DNA of 51,791 nt from CAVTJL01 sp963735065 (GCA_963735065.1 CAVTJL010000002.1:1-51791); one strand, 5' to 3'. Shown: positions 36,135 to 44,176, counted from the stretch's first letter. Program-made: numbers and translations. Notes: generated by a model from the sequence alone, not told the origin.

Positions 36135-37355
36135 GTGGACTCGCTGATCACGGCCGCCGCACGTGCGCTCGCCGCGGGCGACCCTCTGGGTGCCCTCAAG
36201 CGGGTGGCGCTGCGCGACGACGCGCCGGCGCTGGCGCTGCGCGGCATCGCGATGGCGCAGCTGGGCGACCTCGATCGGGCGAAGCTCCTCCTGCGCACAG
36301 CCGCCCGCGCCTTCGGCCCGAGGGAGGCCGTGGCCCGCGCCCGGTGCGTGGTGGCCGAGGCCGAGGTGGCGCTGGCCTCACGCGATCTGGGCTGGCGTCC
36401 GAAGGCGCTCGAGGCCGCGCGGAGAACGCTCGAGCAGCATGGCGATGGCCTCAACGCCGCCCATGCGCGCTATCTCGCCATCAGGCGTCTTCTGCTCATC
36501 GGTCGCCTGGCCGAGGCGGAGAGCATGCTGGCCCGGCTCGACCCCGCGATGCTGTCGCCGGCACTCGGGGCCGCCCACCATCTCATCGTCGCGGGCGTGG
36601 CGATGCGGCGTCTCAGGACGCGGACCGCCCGAGATGCGCTCGCCCGGGCCGACCAGGCAGCCCGCCAGGCCCGCATCCCGGCGCTGGTGGCGGAGGTCGA
36701 GAGCGCGTCCCGCATCCTGGACACACCCGCTGCGCGCCTGATCGCCCGTGGCGAGGAGCGCCCGCTCCTGCTCGAGGAGGTCGAGGCGCTGCAGACGTCG
36801 ACGGCGCTCGTCGTCGATGCGTGCCGGCATGTCGTGCGTGACCCTGGCGGCACCGTCTCGCTGGCGAGCCGTCCGGTCCTGTTCGCGCTCGCCCGCGCGC
36901 TGGCCGAGGCATGGCCCGGCGACGTGCCGAGGGAGGCGCTCGTGGCGCGGGCGTTCGGCGGCAGGCAGGCCGACGAGTCGCACCGCGCCCGCCTGCGGGT
37001 CGAGATCGGGCGGCTGCGCGCTGAGCTGCGGCCGCTGGCCGAGGTCGGCGCCACGCCGCGGGGCTTTGCCCTGGCGCCGCGCCGCGCGGCCGAGGTCCTC
37101 GTGCTCGCCCGGCCCATCGAGGAGCGGCACGCGGCGGTGCTGGCCCTCCTCGCCGACGGCGAGGCGTGGTCGAGCTCGGCCCTGGCCCTGGCGCTCGCCA
37201 CCAGCCAGCGCACCGTGCAGCGCGCGCTCGACAGGCTCGCGGCGTCGGGTAGGATTCAATCGTTCGGGCGCGGGCGGTCGCGGCGCTGGATGACCCCGCC
37301 GGTGCCGGGATTCACGACGACCTTGTTACTCCCGGCGCCTCTGCCGGGCGACTAG
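36135..37355 (+). CDS. TPR-like protein with two winged-helix domains, putative local regulator
   Basis: This 406-residue protein starts at GTG 36135. Residues 1-215 are helical repeats of TPR-like type (ALALRGIAMAQLGDLDRAKLLL, ARYLAIRRLLLIGRLAEAESML). Residues 245-330 resemble an OmpR-type winged helix (VPREALVARAFGG, then HRARLRVEIGRLRAELRPL, then GFALAP). Residues 335-390 form a second, MarR/IclR-like winged helix (AVLALLADGEAWSSSALALALATSQRTVQRALDRL, then GRGRSRRW). It is almost certainly a transcription factor. It sits among genes sharing one promoter element. I know no characterised member. Confidence 0.75.
   Translation: MDSLITAAARALAAGDPLGALKRVALRDDAPALALRGIAMAQLGDLDRAKLLLRTAARAFGPREAVARARCVVAEAEVALASRDLGWRPKALEAARRTLEQHGDGLNAAHARYLAIRRLLLIGRLAEAESMLARLDPAMLSPALGAAHHLIVAGVAMRRLRTRTARDALARADQAARQARIPALVAEVESASRILDTPAARLIARGEERPLLLEEVEALQTSTALVVDACRHVVRDPGGTVSLASRPVLFALARALAEAWPGDVPREALVARAFGGRQADESHRARLRVEIGRLRAELRPLAEVGATPRGFALAPRRAAEVLVLARPIEERHAAVLALLADGEAWSSSALALALATSQRTVQRALDRLAASGRIQSFGRGRSRRWMTPPVPGFTTTLLLPAPLPGD
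37322..37355 (+). promoter_or_regulatory. Shared regulatory element, copy C (upstream of beta-propeller gene)
   Basis: CTTGTTACTCCC at 37322-37333, then a GC-rich spacer and GACTAG at 37350-37355. It begins 43 bases before the ATG of the downstream gene and lies inside the last codons of the regulator gene. It is shorter than copies A and B but has the same core and the same orientation towards its gene. Confidence 0.55.
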
Positions 37356-37364
37356 GGTGGCGCC

Positions 37365-38036
37365 ATGAGAAAGACACCCGCCAGGATCCTCGATGCCTTC
37401 GGGCCCTTCCCCGGCGCCAGCAAGGTGGGCGGGGTCACCTTCGACGGCCGCCATGTCTGGTTCGCCTCCGGCGACAGGCTGAACGCCATCGACCCCGCGA
37501 GCGGGGAGGCGGTGCGCACGATCGACATCGCGGCGCACGCCGGCACCGCCTTCGACGGCCGGCATCTGTTCCAGATCGCCGAGGATCGCATCCACAAGCT
37601 CGATCCCGAGACCGGCCGCGTGCTGGCGACGATCCCGGCACCGGGCGGCGGCGGCGATTCGGGCATGGCGTGGGCCGAGGGCTCGCTCTGGGTAGGCGAG
37701 TACCGGGCGCGCAAGATCCACCAGGTCGACCCCGACACGGGCAAGGTCCTGCGCACGATCGAATCCGACCGCTTCGTCACCGGGGTCACCTGGGCCGAGG
37801 GCGATCTCTGGCACGGCACCTGGGAGGCCGACGAGAGCGAGCTCAGAAGGATCGATCCGCAAAGCGGCGAGGTCCTGGAAAGCCTCGCCATGCCACCGGG
37901 CGCGGGCGTCTCGGGGCTCGAGTGCGATGGCGGCGACCGCTTCTTCTGCGGCGGCGCGGACAACGCCCAGGTGAGGGTCGTCGAGCGCCCCAGGCGGCCC
38001 TCAGCGCTCGAGGCAGAGGGCAAAAGAGCGCGCTGA
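37365..38036 (+). CDS. Beta-propeller repeat protein (PQQ/SMP-30-like), unknown function
   Basis: This 223-residue protein has repeated blades of about 42 residues with the pattern (GVTFDGRHVWFAS, INAIDPASGEAVRTI; GMAWAEGSLWVGEY, IHQVDPDTGKVLRTI; GVTWAEGDLWHGT, LRRIDPQSGEVLESL). This resembles glutamine-cyclotransferase-like or SMP-30-like propellers. No signal peptide is present and no catalytic residues can be named. It follows the regulator by nine bases but carries its own copy of the shared promoter element. Confidence 0.8.
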   Translation: MRKTPARILDAFGPFPGASKVGGVTFDGRHVWFASGDRLNAIDPASGEAVRTIDIAAHAGTAFDGRHLFQIAEDRIHKLDPETGRVLATIPAPGGGGDSGMAWAEGSLWVGEYRARKIHQVDPDTGKVLRTIESDRFVTGVTWAEGDLWHGTWEADESELRRIDPQSGEVLESLAMPPGAGVSGLECDGGDRFFCGGADNAQVRVVERPRRPSALEAEGKRAR

Positions 38037-38151
38037 CCGACCGTCGGCGCGCTCTCGAGCGCAGCTCACAAGAGACACGACCTCGCGGCCCCGGAGCCTG
38101 CTACGGCCCGGCCGTCGAAACCGTCCCTCTCGATTACCCAGCGAATCGAAA

Positions 38152-38173
38152 GCCCGCCACGGGGGCGGGCCTT
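38152..38173 (-). terminator. Rho-independent terminator of rpsU
   Basis: Seven-base inverted repeat GCCCGCC / GGCGGGC with a five-base loop. On the rpsU strand the stem is followed by TTTCG. It lies 25 bases past the rpsU stop and between converging genes. Confidence 0.65.
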
Positions 38174-38194
38174 GCTCGGCCATGCGCGAGGAGG

Positions 38195-38401
38195 CTAGAC
38201 CTCGTCGCGCTCGGCCCGCTTGCGCATCAGCTTGCGGTAGCGGCGGATCGCCTCGGCCTTCTCGCGAGCGCGCCGCTCCGAGGGCTTCTCGTAGTGACGA
38301 CGCATCCGCATCTCGCGATACAGGCCCTCGCGCTGCATCTTCTTCTTCAGCGCGCGCAGCGCCTGGTCGACATTGTTGTCGCGAACCTGAACCTCGATGA
38401 T
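38195..38401 (-). CDS. rpsU: 30S ribosomal protein S21
   Basis: The product matches S21 throughout (VQVRDNNVDQALRALKKKMQ, then REMRMRRHYEKPSERR) and is about 68 residues from the proposed start, as usual. No ATG, GTG or TTG lies at the conserved N-terminus. An AUC codon at 38401 has a perfect GGAGGG seven bases upstream and would give a protein of normal length, so it is proposed as a rare non-AUG start. The alternative is TTG 38440, which adds 13 residues not seen in the family. S21 sits near the anti-Shine-Dalgarno end of 16S rRNA on the 30S subunit. Confidence 0.9.
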   Translation of the reverse strand: MIEVQVRDNNVDQALRALKKKMQREGLYREMRMRRHYEKPSERRAREKAEAIRRYRKLMRKRAERDEV

Positions 38402-38546
38402 GGTACGGCCCTCCAGCTTGCCCCATCCACGGGACGACAAAAGACATCCCCTCTCCTATGAGGGGTTGGGCGCACTATACCGCGATCGCGCGCGGACGCA
38501 ACGGCGGCCGCGGCCCGCCCTGCACGATGCTCAGATGGGAGAGCCC

Positions 38547-39749
38547 ATGACCCTGCTCAAGATCGCCCGCCTCGGCCATCCCGTCCTGCTGCGCCCGGCT
38601 TTGCCGGTGGCCGATCCGCGGGAGCCCGCCTGCCGGGCGCTCGTCCGGGACATGATCGAGACGATGCAGGATGCGGACGGCGTCGGCCTCGCCGCACCCC
38701 AGGTCTACCAGAGCCTGCGCCTGATCGTGGCCCTGCCGGTGAGCGAGCGCGACGAGCCTCGCCCCGCCGAGCCGCTGGTGATCTTCAACCCCGAGCTCGT
38801 GCTGGAGGATGGCCCGGCGGTGCTCGGCCTCGAGGGCTGCCTCTCGATCCCGGGCCTGCGGGGCATCGTGCCGCGCGCGGAGCGCCTGACCTATCGGGGG
38901 CTCGACCGCGAGGGGGTGCGGATCGCGGGCAGCGCCGAGGGCTTCCTCGCCCGGATCCTCCAGCACGAGGTCGACCACCTGGACGGCATCCTCTTCCCGA
39001 TGCGGATGAAGGACCTCTCTCTCCTGGCGATGACCGGCGAGGCGCACCACCTTCAAGAGGCGTTGCGGGCGGCTGAGTGGAGAGCGACCATGAGCGAGGC
39101 GATGCGCGAGCGGCAGGCGCTGCGCGACCGGGTGGGCGAGGCGGCTCTTTCGCATGCCGCCTTCGATGGCTGGGTCAAGCGGACCCTGCATCGTGCGGCC
39201 GAGGACGCGGGCGTGGATCGCGGCACCGCGGCGCGCCTCTTTCCGCAAGGTGCCGAGAGCCTGCTCGACTGGCTGGCCGACTGGGCCGACCGGCAGATGG
39301 TGCAGGCGGTCGATCCCGAGGAGCTGGCGAAGCTGCCGGTGCGTCGGCGCATCGCGCGGCTGGTGCGCGCCCGCCTGGAGGCCCTGACACCGCATCGCGA
39401 GGCGGTCCGCCGGGCGGCGATCGCGCGCAGCATCGACGCGCTTTCCGGCGGCCGCGAGATGTGGCGCACGGTGGATCGCATCTGGCAGGCGGTGGGTCTG
39501 CCCGAGGGTGCCGACAAGGGCGTGGGCTTCTACTCGCGCCGGGCGACGCTGGCCGGTGTGGTCACCGCCACCTTCCTCTACTGGCTCGAGGACAGCTCGC
39601 CCGACTGCGCCGAGAGCTGGGCCTTCCTCGACCGGCGCATCGAGGACGTGATGCGGCTCGGCCGCGTGACGAGCCAGGTCTCGCACATGGCCGGGCGCAT
39701 CCCCGGGATGCGCGGCTTCACCCGCACGGGCGGCGGCGCGCATCCCTGA
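38547..39749 (+). CDS. def: Peptide deformylase fused in frame to COQ9 family protein
   Basis: The single 400-codon frame joins two enzymes normally encoded separately. Residues 1-170 are a peptide deformylase with motif 1 GVGLAAPQV, motif 2 EGCLSIPG (metal Cys) and motif 3 QHEVDHLDG (two metal His plus Glu). From about 182 (MSEAMRERQALRDRVGEAAL) the sequence is a COQ9-type protein (AAFDGWVKRTLHRAAEDAG, then TLAGVVTATFLYWLEDSS), a lipid-binding factor in ubiquinone biosynthesis. An internal ATG at 39090 could start COQ9 alone. The start ATG 38547 has GGGAGAG upstream. It may be a true fusion or a lost stop. Confidence 0.85.
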   Translation: MTLLKIARLGHPVLLRPALPVADPREPACRALVRDMIETMQDADGVGLAAPQVYQSLRLIVALPVSERDEPRPAEPLVIFNPELVLEDGPAVLGLEGCLSIPGLRGIVPRAERLTYRGLDREGVRIAGSAEGFLARILQHEVDHLDGILFPMRMKDLSLLAMTGEAHHLQEALRAAEWRATMSEAMRERQALRDRVGEAALSHAAFDGWVKRTLHRAAEDAGVDRGTAARLFPQGAESLLDWLADWADRQMVQAVDPEELAKLPVRRRIARLVRARLEALTPHREAVRRAAIARSIDALSGGREMWRTVDRIWQAVGLPEGADKGVGFYSRRATLAGVVTATFLYWLEDSSPDCAESWAFLDRRIEDVMRLGRVTSQVSHMAGRIPGMRGFTRTGGGAHP

Positions 39750-39794
39750 AGGCTGCGTCCGCCGCGCGCCCGGCAGGGAGGCCAGAGCCCGCCG

Positions 39795-40481
39795 TCAGCC
39801 CGGATCGCGCGTCACGATCGGCTCGGGCGTTCCCCGCCATGCCAGCCGCCAGACCGACCCCTGGCGCACGTTCTGGACGAGGCTCGGATGGAAGGCCACG
39901 AGGCAGGTCCCGCCATGCCGCCGCACCGAGGGGTAGACGAGGCCGTTGCTGCCCGCCGCGCGCAGCTCGGCCGCGAGCCCCTGGCCCGCGGGATAGCCGA
40001 CGGCCGGATCGGGATCGAGGCAGGGGGGCGGCAGCGCCTGCCCGCGTAGGTCGTGGAAGGGCCCGATGAAGTCGGCATAGAGCTCGTTGTAGTCGGTGAC
40101 GTTCTCCAAGCGCCCGACATCCAAGAGCGCCCGGGTGAGGTGGTGGCCCACCTCGGCCAGGGCCGTCTCCGCCTCGAACGCGCAGTACCAGGCCCCGCGA
40201 TCCTCGCCATTGAAGCGGTTGCCGCCGGGCCGGGTGTGGGTGAAGGCGGCGTTGATCAGCGTGTGGCCCGCGCGGCCGAACACCAGCTCCTCCGGTGCCA
40301 GGCCGGCCAGCCCCGTCTGCTGGGCGCGGAGGCGGCCGCTGGTGGCGCTCTCCAGCTCGGCCAGATCCTCGAGCGCGCCCCGGCCCGGCGCCAGCGCCTC
40401 GAGCGCCGCCTTCCTGAGGCGGCCCGTGGTGATCAGGCGGACCGTGTCGCGCTGCGCGAGGTCGGTGGTGCCGAGGCTCAC
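39795..40481 (-). CDS. RES domain toxin
   Basis: This 228-residue RES-family protein is the toxin of a RES-Xre pair; characterised members destroy NAD+. Family motifs are GNRFNGEDRGAWYCAFEAETALAEV (Arg and Glu of the active cleft) and NGLVYPSVRRHGGTCLVAF near the end. It starts with GTG 40481, overlapping the antitoxin stop by four bases (GTGA), the antitoxin-first order usual for this family. Confidence 0.9.
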   Translation of the reverse strand: MSLGTTDLAQRDTVRLITTGRLRKAALEALAPGRGALEDLAELESATSGRLRAQQTGLAGLAPEELVFGRAGHTLINAAFTHTRPGGNRFNGEDRGAWYCAFEAETALAEVGHHLTRALLDVGRLENVTDYNELYADFIGPFHDLRGQALPPPCLDPDPAVGYPAGQGLAAELRAAGSNGLVYPSVRRHGGTCLVAFHPSLVQNVRQGSVWRLAWRGTPEPIVTRDPG

Positions 40482-40921
40482 AGCCCGCCCCGAAGCGCGT
40501 CGACGAGGCGGCGCACCTCGAGCATCGCCGGTATCCCGCCCTCGAGCATGATCTCCAGGGGCGGCCGCCCGCCGAAGAGCGGGTTCCTGCTCGGCAGCCG
40601 CACCCACTCGTCCGCCAGCGGCAACGAGAACAGCAGGCGCAGGCCCTTGAAGATGCCGACGAGCGCGCTCACGCGGGTCAGCGTGTCCTGCGAGAGCGTG
40701 CCCGACCAATCGCCTTTCTTCATGCGGAACCAGGTCCGCTCGGACAGGTCGCCCAGCAGGCCGCAGACCTCGTCGGTGCTGAGCTGCCACAGGCGGGCCA
40801 GACGGACGACCCCTTCGATCGCCGCGGGCGTCAGCCGGGCGCGCGTCGCGTGGTCCGAGAGGTTCGGCAGGGCGCGGGCCGCCGGGTCGAGAGCGTCGTT
40901 TGCGGGCCGGACAACCACCAT
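40478..40921 (-). CDS. Xre/MbcA/ParS-type antitoxin (DUF2384)
   Basis: This 147-residue partner of the RES toxin has an N-terminal helix-turn-helix-like region (LTPAAIEGVVRLARLWQLSTDEVCGLLGDLSERTWFRMKKG) and the C-terminal toxin-binding part typical of MbcA/ParS (RVSALVGIFKGLRLLFSLPLADEWVRLPSRNPLFGGRPPLEIMLEGG). ATG 40921 is chosen because homology starts shortly after; ATG 40978 is an alternative. Two matching palindromes upstream suggest autorepression. Confidence 0.9.
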   Translation of the reverse strand: MVVVRPANDALDPAARALPNLSDHATRARLTPAAIEGVVRLARLWQLSTDEVCGLLGDLSERTWFRMKKGDWSGTLSQDTLTRVSALVGIFKGLRLLFSLPLADEWVRLPSRNPLFGGRPPLEIMLEGGIPAMLEVRRLVDALRGGL

Positions 40922-40943
40922 GGCGGTTCTTTCGGATGTCGAG

Positions 40944-40977
40944 TGCCAATTGGCAGTCAATGTAATGCCATATGACA
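40944..40977. promoter_or_regulatory. Twin palindromic operators of the RES-Xre pair
   Basis: TGCCAATTGGCA at 40944-40955 is a perfect 12-bp palindrome. TGCCATATGACA at 40966-40977 is a near-perfect copy. Both fit TGYCANNTGRCA, and their centres are 22 bases apart, two helical turns. They lie 23-56 bases upstream of the antitoxin start. Confidence 0.65.
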
Positions 40978-41044
40978 CTCACCGCAAGGAGCATGAGCAT
41001 GCGCGCCCCGTCCGGGCCCGCTGTGAGGTGCGGCCGCAGGCGCG

Positions 41045-41791
41045 CTAATAGGGGAGAAGAATGTCGAGGGCCTGGGCGCCGTAGGGCGGCTGCTGGACGT
41101 CGGTGATCTGGCCGCGCCCGCCATAGGCCACGCGCAGCTCCGCCATCTTCTCGTGGCCGATGGTGTTCTGGGGCGTGATGTCCTCCGGCCGGACGATGCC
41201 GGTGACGAAGACGTCGCGGGCCTCGAAATTGACCCGCACCTCCTGATGGCCCTCGACGACGAGGTTGCCGTTGGGCAGCACCTGGATGATCACGGCCGCC
41301 ACGTTGAGCCGGATGGTCTCGGCGCGCTGCGTCTCGCCCTTGCCGACATTGGACATCGTGCTCTCGCCGTCGACGAGCTTGCTGGGGTCGACGGCGTTCG
41401 GCAGGACGTCCTTGAGCAGGCTCTCGAGGCCGAAGAAGTGCGGCATGCCCAGCGTGTTGCCGTTGTCGCGCGAGCGGTTGCTCTCGTTCGTCACGTCGGC
41501 CTTGTCGGCGATCTCCACCGTGACGGTGAGGATGTCGCCGACGCGGCGCGCCCGCTGGTCGCGGAAGAAGCCGCGCGCTCCTGTGCGCCAGAGCGAGTTG
41601 GCGCCCGCCGGCGGCTGGCGCTCGGGTGCCGGCATGGGCAGCGACACCGGCCGGTAGCCGGGCTGCTGCACCGGGTTCTGGATGGGCCGCAGCTCGGGCG
41701 CCTCGCCGATATGCGACAGCCGGTCGGCGATGTTGCAGCCGCCCAGCGCCATCGTGCCGGCGATGGCGAGGAGGAGCCTGCGCCCGCTCAT
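41045..41791 (-). CDS. flgH: FlgH, flagellar L-ring lipoprotein
   Basis: This 248-residue protein forms the outer-membrane L-ring bushing of the flagellar basal body. It has a lipoprotein signal (LAIAGTMALGGC, lipid-modified Cys at 19) and family motifs (ANSLWRTGARGFFRDQRARRVGDILTV, GNLVVEGHQEVRVN, GIVRPEDITPQNTI, AYGGRGQITD). Its ATG overlaps the flgA stop by four bases. Confidence 0.96.
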   Translation of the reverse strand: MSGRRLLLAIAGTMALGGCNIADRLSHIGEAPELRPIQNPVQQPGYRPVSLPMPAPERQPPAGANSLWRTGARGFFRDQRARRVGDILTVTVEIADKADVTNESNRSRDNGNTLGMPHFFGLESLLKDVLPNAVDPSKLVDGESTMSNVGKGETQRAETIRLNVAAVIIQVLPNGNLVVEGHQEVRVNFEARDVFVTGIVRPEDITPQNTIGHEKMAELRVAYGGRGQITDVQQPPYGAQALDILLPY

Positions 41792-42540
41792 GAGCCGCTC
41801 CCGGCGAGCGGTCCTATCGCCACCTGCTTCACGTCGACGACGGTGGCGCGGATCTCGCGCCGGCTGTCGACATTCTGCAGCCGCACGGCATCGCCCATGG
41901 CGCCGTCCTCGAGCGCCCGGCCGCGTGCCCGGAGCTCGAGCCCGTCCTGGGCGTAGACGATGGTGACGAGGTCGCCGCGGCGCACCAGCCGGGGCGGGCG
42001 GACGTCGCCGGCGCGCACCGGCAGGCCCGGCATCAGCCGGCGGTCGGTCTCGCGACCGACGAGATCGGCGGCGGCAAGCACCGTGTCCGGCCGAAGCTGG
42101 CGCTCGGGAACCCAGGCGAGGTCGACGTCGCGCCGCTCGAGGATCGTGCCGGCGTCGAGCGGACGGGCCGGCACGGGCACCTCCACCTCGGCCTCGGCCG
42201 TGCCGGCGAGGTCCAGCCGGTTGGTCGGGCCGCCCTCGACCCGCACCGACATGACGGCTGCGAACCGCCCGGCCGGCGCGTCGAGGCGCAGATCCTCGAG
42301 GGTCACGGTGACCGGCGCCGTGGCCCTGTTGTCGAGCGGCAGGCCGGGTGCGGTGGGCGTGAAGGCGAGGCGCCGTCCGGCGCTCTCTCCGGTCCGGCCG
42401 TGCGCGACCAGCGCCTCGAACGAGGCCCGGGTGAAGGGCTCGCCCGGCGCCAGAAGGACGCTCGAGGCCGCGGCCCGGACGGATGACGTGGCACCCAAAA
42501 GCAGCGCGAGCGCCAGGAGTGGCCGACAGAAGCTGGTCAT
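41788..42540 (-). CDS. flgA: FlgA, flagellar P-ring assembly chaperone
   Basis: This 250-residue periplasmic protein has a signal peptide (FCRPLLALALLLGATSSVRA) and a C-terminal SAF/FlgA domain (RPLDAGTILERRDVDLAWVP, GLPVRAGDVRPPRLVRRGDLVTIVY, GDAVRLQNVDSRREI). It helps the P-ring protein FlgI assemble. The start ATG 42540 overlaps the flgG stop (ATGA). Confidence 0.92.
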   Translation of the reverse strand: MTSFCRPLLALALLLGATSSVRAAASSVLLAPGEPFTRASFEALVAHGRTGESAGRRLAFTPTAPGLPLDNRATAPVTVTLEDLRLDAPAGRFAAVMSVRVEGGPTNRLDLAGTAEAEVEVPVPARPLDAGTILERRDVDLAWVPERQLRPDTVLAAADLVGRETDRRLMPGLPVRAGDVRPPRLVRRGDLVTIVYAQDGLELRARGRALEDGAMGDAVRLQNVDSRREIRATVVDVKQVAIGPLAGSGS

Positions 42541-43322
42541 CGGAGCTGGGTCATCGTCGACATCATCTCGTCGGAGGCCGAGATGACCTTGGAGTTCATG
42601 TCGTAGGCCCGCTGGGCCGCGATCAGCGCTGTGATCTCCTGCACCGGGTTGACGTTCGAGCTCTCGAGATAGCCCTGCAGCACGCTGCCATAGCCGTCCT
42701 TGTCGGGCGTGCCGGTGAGCTCGGGCCCCGAGGAATCGGTCTCGACGTAGAGATTGTCGCCGGTGGCCTCGAGCCCGGCCGGATTGGCGAAGGTCGCGAG
42801 CTCGAGCTGGCCCAGCGTGGCCAGCGTCGTCTGGCCCTGGATCTTGGCCGTCACCTGGCCCTGGGCGTTGATCGAGACGTCGGTCGCATCCGACGGCACG
42901 GTGATGCCCGGGCTCACCGTGTAGCCGTCGGCGGTGACGATCAGGCCGTCCGGGCTGAGCTGGAAGTTGCCCGAGCGGGTGTAGGCGATGGTGCCGTCCG
43001 GCTTCTCGATCGCGAAGAAGCCTTCGCCCTGGATCGCGAGGTCGAGCTTGTTGCCGGTGTCGACCAGCGCCCCCTGCTCGTGGACGCGGTAGACCGCGGC
43101 CGTCTTGACGCCCAGGCCGATCTGCACGCCTGCCGGGACGATCGTGCCGCTGTCGGAGGATGCCGCACCGATGCGCCGCTCGCTCTGATAGAGCAGGTCC
43201 TGGAACTCGGCGCGCCGGCGCTTGTAGCCGGTGGTCGTCATGTTGGCGATGTTGTTCGAGATCACCTCGACATTGAGCTGCTGCGCCATCATCCCGGTGG
43301 CGGCGATATTGAGCGATTGCAT
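42537..43322 (-). CDS. flgG: FlgG, flagellar distal rod protein
   Basis: This 261-residue rod protein has the conserved N-terminus (MQSLNIAATGMMAQQLNVEVISNNIANMTTTGYKRRRAEF) and C-terminal motif (LEGSNVN-like ESSNVNPVQEITALIAAQRAYDMNSKVISASDEMM). It is exported by the flagellar secretion apparatus without a cleaved signal. It begins 29 bases after the flgF stop. Confidence 0.97.
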   Translation of the reverse strand: MQSLNIAATGMMAQQLNVEVISNNIANMTTTGYKRRRAEFQDLLYQSERRIGAASSDSGTIVPAGVQIGLGVKTAAVYRVHEQGALVDTGNKLDLAIQGEGFFAIEKPDGTIAYTRSGNFQLSPDGLIVTADGYTVSPGITVPSDATDVSINAQGQVTAKIQGQTTLATLGQLELATFANPAGLEATGDNLYVETDSSGPELTGTPDKDGYGSVLQGYLESSNVNPVQEITALIAAQRAYDMNSKVISASDEMMSTMTQLR

Positions 43323-43351
43323 CGGCCTTTTGTCTTTCCGGTCCGGGGTGG

Positions 43352-44074
43352 CTAGCTCTGGGCGCCGGCCAGGGTCTGGATGGCGCGGCGCTCGAGGTCG
43401 TGGTGCGCCTCGAGCATCTTCTGCGTGCCCTCGAAGGCGCGCTGCGTGTCCATGAGGCGGGTGAGCTCCAGGATCGGCTTGACGTTCGAGCCCTCGAGCA
43501 TGCCCTGCTCGATCCGCGCATCCTCCGCCGGCCGGGTCGCCTGCGTGGTCGCGAAGAGCCCGTCGCCCTCGCGCTGCATCGCCTGCTCGTCGGCGACCTC
43601 GACCGGCTGGATGCGCCCGAGGCTGCCCTTGCGGGTCGAGACGGTGCCGTCCTGGGCGACCGTGACGGGCCCGGCACCGGCCGGCACGGCGATCGGCGAG
43701 CCGCCATCGTCGAGCAGCGGGTCGCCGGCCGCCGTCGTGATCTGGCCGTCCGCGTCGAGCTCGAGATGGCCGTCGCGGGTCAGGCGCACGCCGGCCGCCG
43801 TCTGCACCTGAAAATAGCCCTTGCCCTGGATCGCCAGGTCGAGCGGGTTGCCGGTCGCGGCGAGCGGCCCGGCGCTGGTGTCGCGCGTCCGCCCCGGATC
43901 CCCGACGAAGGCCGCGGATCCGCTCGCGCCCAGGCGCTGGAGCACGGAGGCGAAGCGCATCGTCTCCGCCTGGTAGCCCGTGGTCGACGCGTTGGCGATG
44001 TTGGCGGCGACGGTCGACATCATGCGCTCGAGCGCCATCTGCCGGCCGAGCGCCAGATAGGCTGTGGTGTCCAT
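43352..44074 (-). CDS. flgF: FlgF, flagellar proximal rod protein
   Basis: This 240-residue rod protein is a paralogue of FlgG with MMSTVAANIANASTTGYQAE at the front, GNPLDLAIQGKGYFQV in the middle and LEGSNVKPILELTRLMDTQRAFEGTQKML at the end. It is the first gene of the leftward flgF-G-A-H operon, which is preceded by a sigma-54-type promoter. Confidence 0.95.
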   Translation of the reverse strand: MDTTAYLALGRQMALERMMSTVAANIANASTTGYQAETMRFASVLQRLGASGSAAFVGDPGRTRDTSAGPLAATGNPLDLAIQGKGYFQVQTAAGVRLTRDGHLELDADGQITTAAGDPLLDDGGSPIAVPAGAGPVTVAQDGTVSTRKGSLGRIQPVEVADEQAMQREGDGLFATTQATRPAEDARIEQGMLEGSNVKPILELTRLMDTQRAFEGTQKMLEAHHDLERRAIQTLAGAQS

Positions 44075-44104
44075 GGGCCCTCTGTGCCGTTCGCCACTCC
44101 CTTC

Positions 44105-44120
44105 AGCAGGGATCGTGCCA
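44105..44120 (-). promoter_or_regulatory. Predicted sigma-54 promoter of flgF-G-A-H
   Basis: On the flgF strand it reads TGGCACG-ATCC-CTGCT. The -24 GG and -12 GC are exactly 12 bases apart; the only deviation from TGGCACG-N4-TTGC is C for the first T. Transcription would start near 44094, about 20 bases before the flgF ATG. Confidence 0.62.
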
Positions 44121-44176
44121 GCACCGGGATTACCGGCTTTGCGGGGTAGGGCGGGCCGCGAGGCGGCACACTCTGC

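Noticed and set aside
38001..38447. Minus-strand frame with ATG 38447 and a good AGGAG site overlapping rpsU
   Set aside because: The product is out of frame with S21 and shows no homology; at most its first codons could act as a leader.
39795..41000. Single long frame spanning both RES and Xre genes
   Set aside because: Only the RES part after GTG 40481 is meaningful; the upstream part is an out-of-frame reading of the antitoxin.
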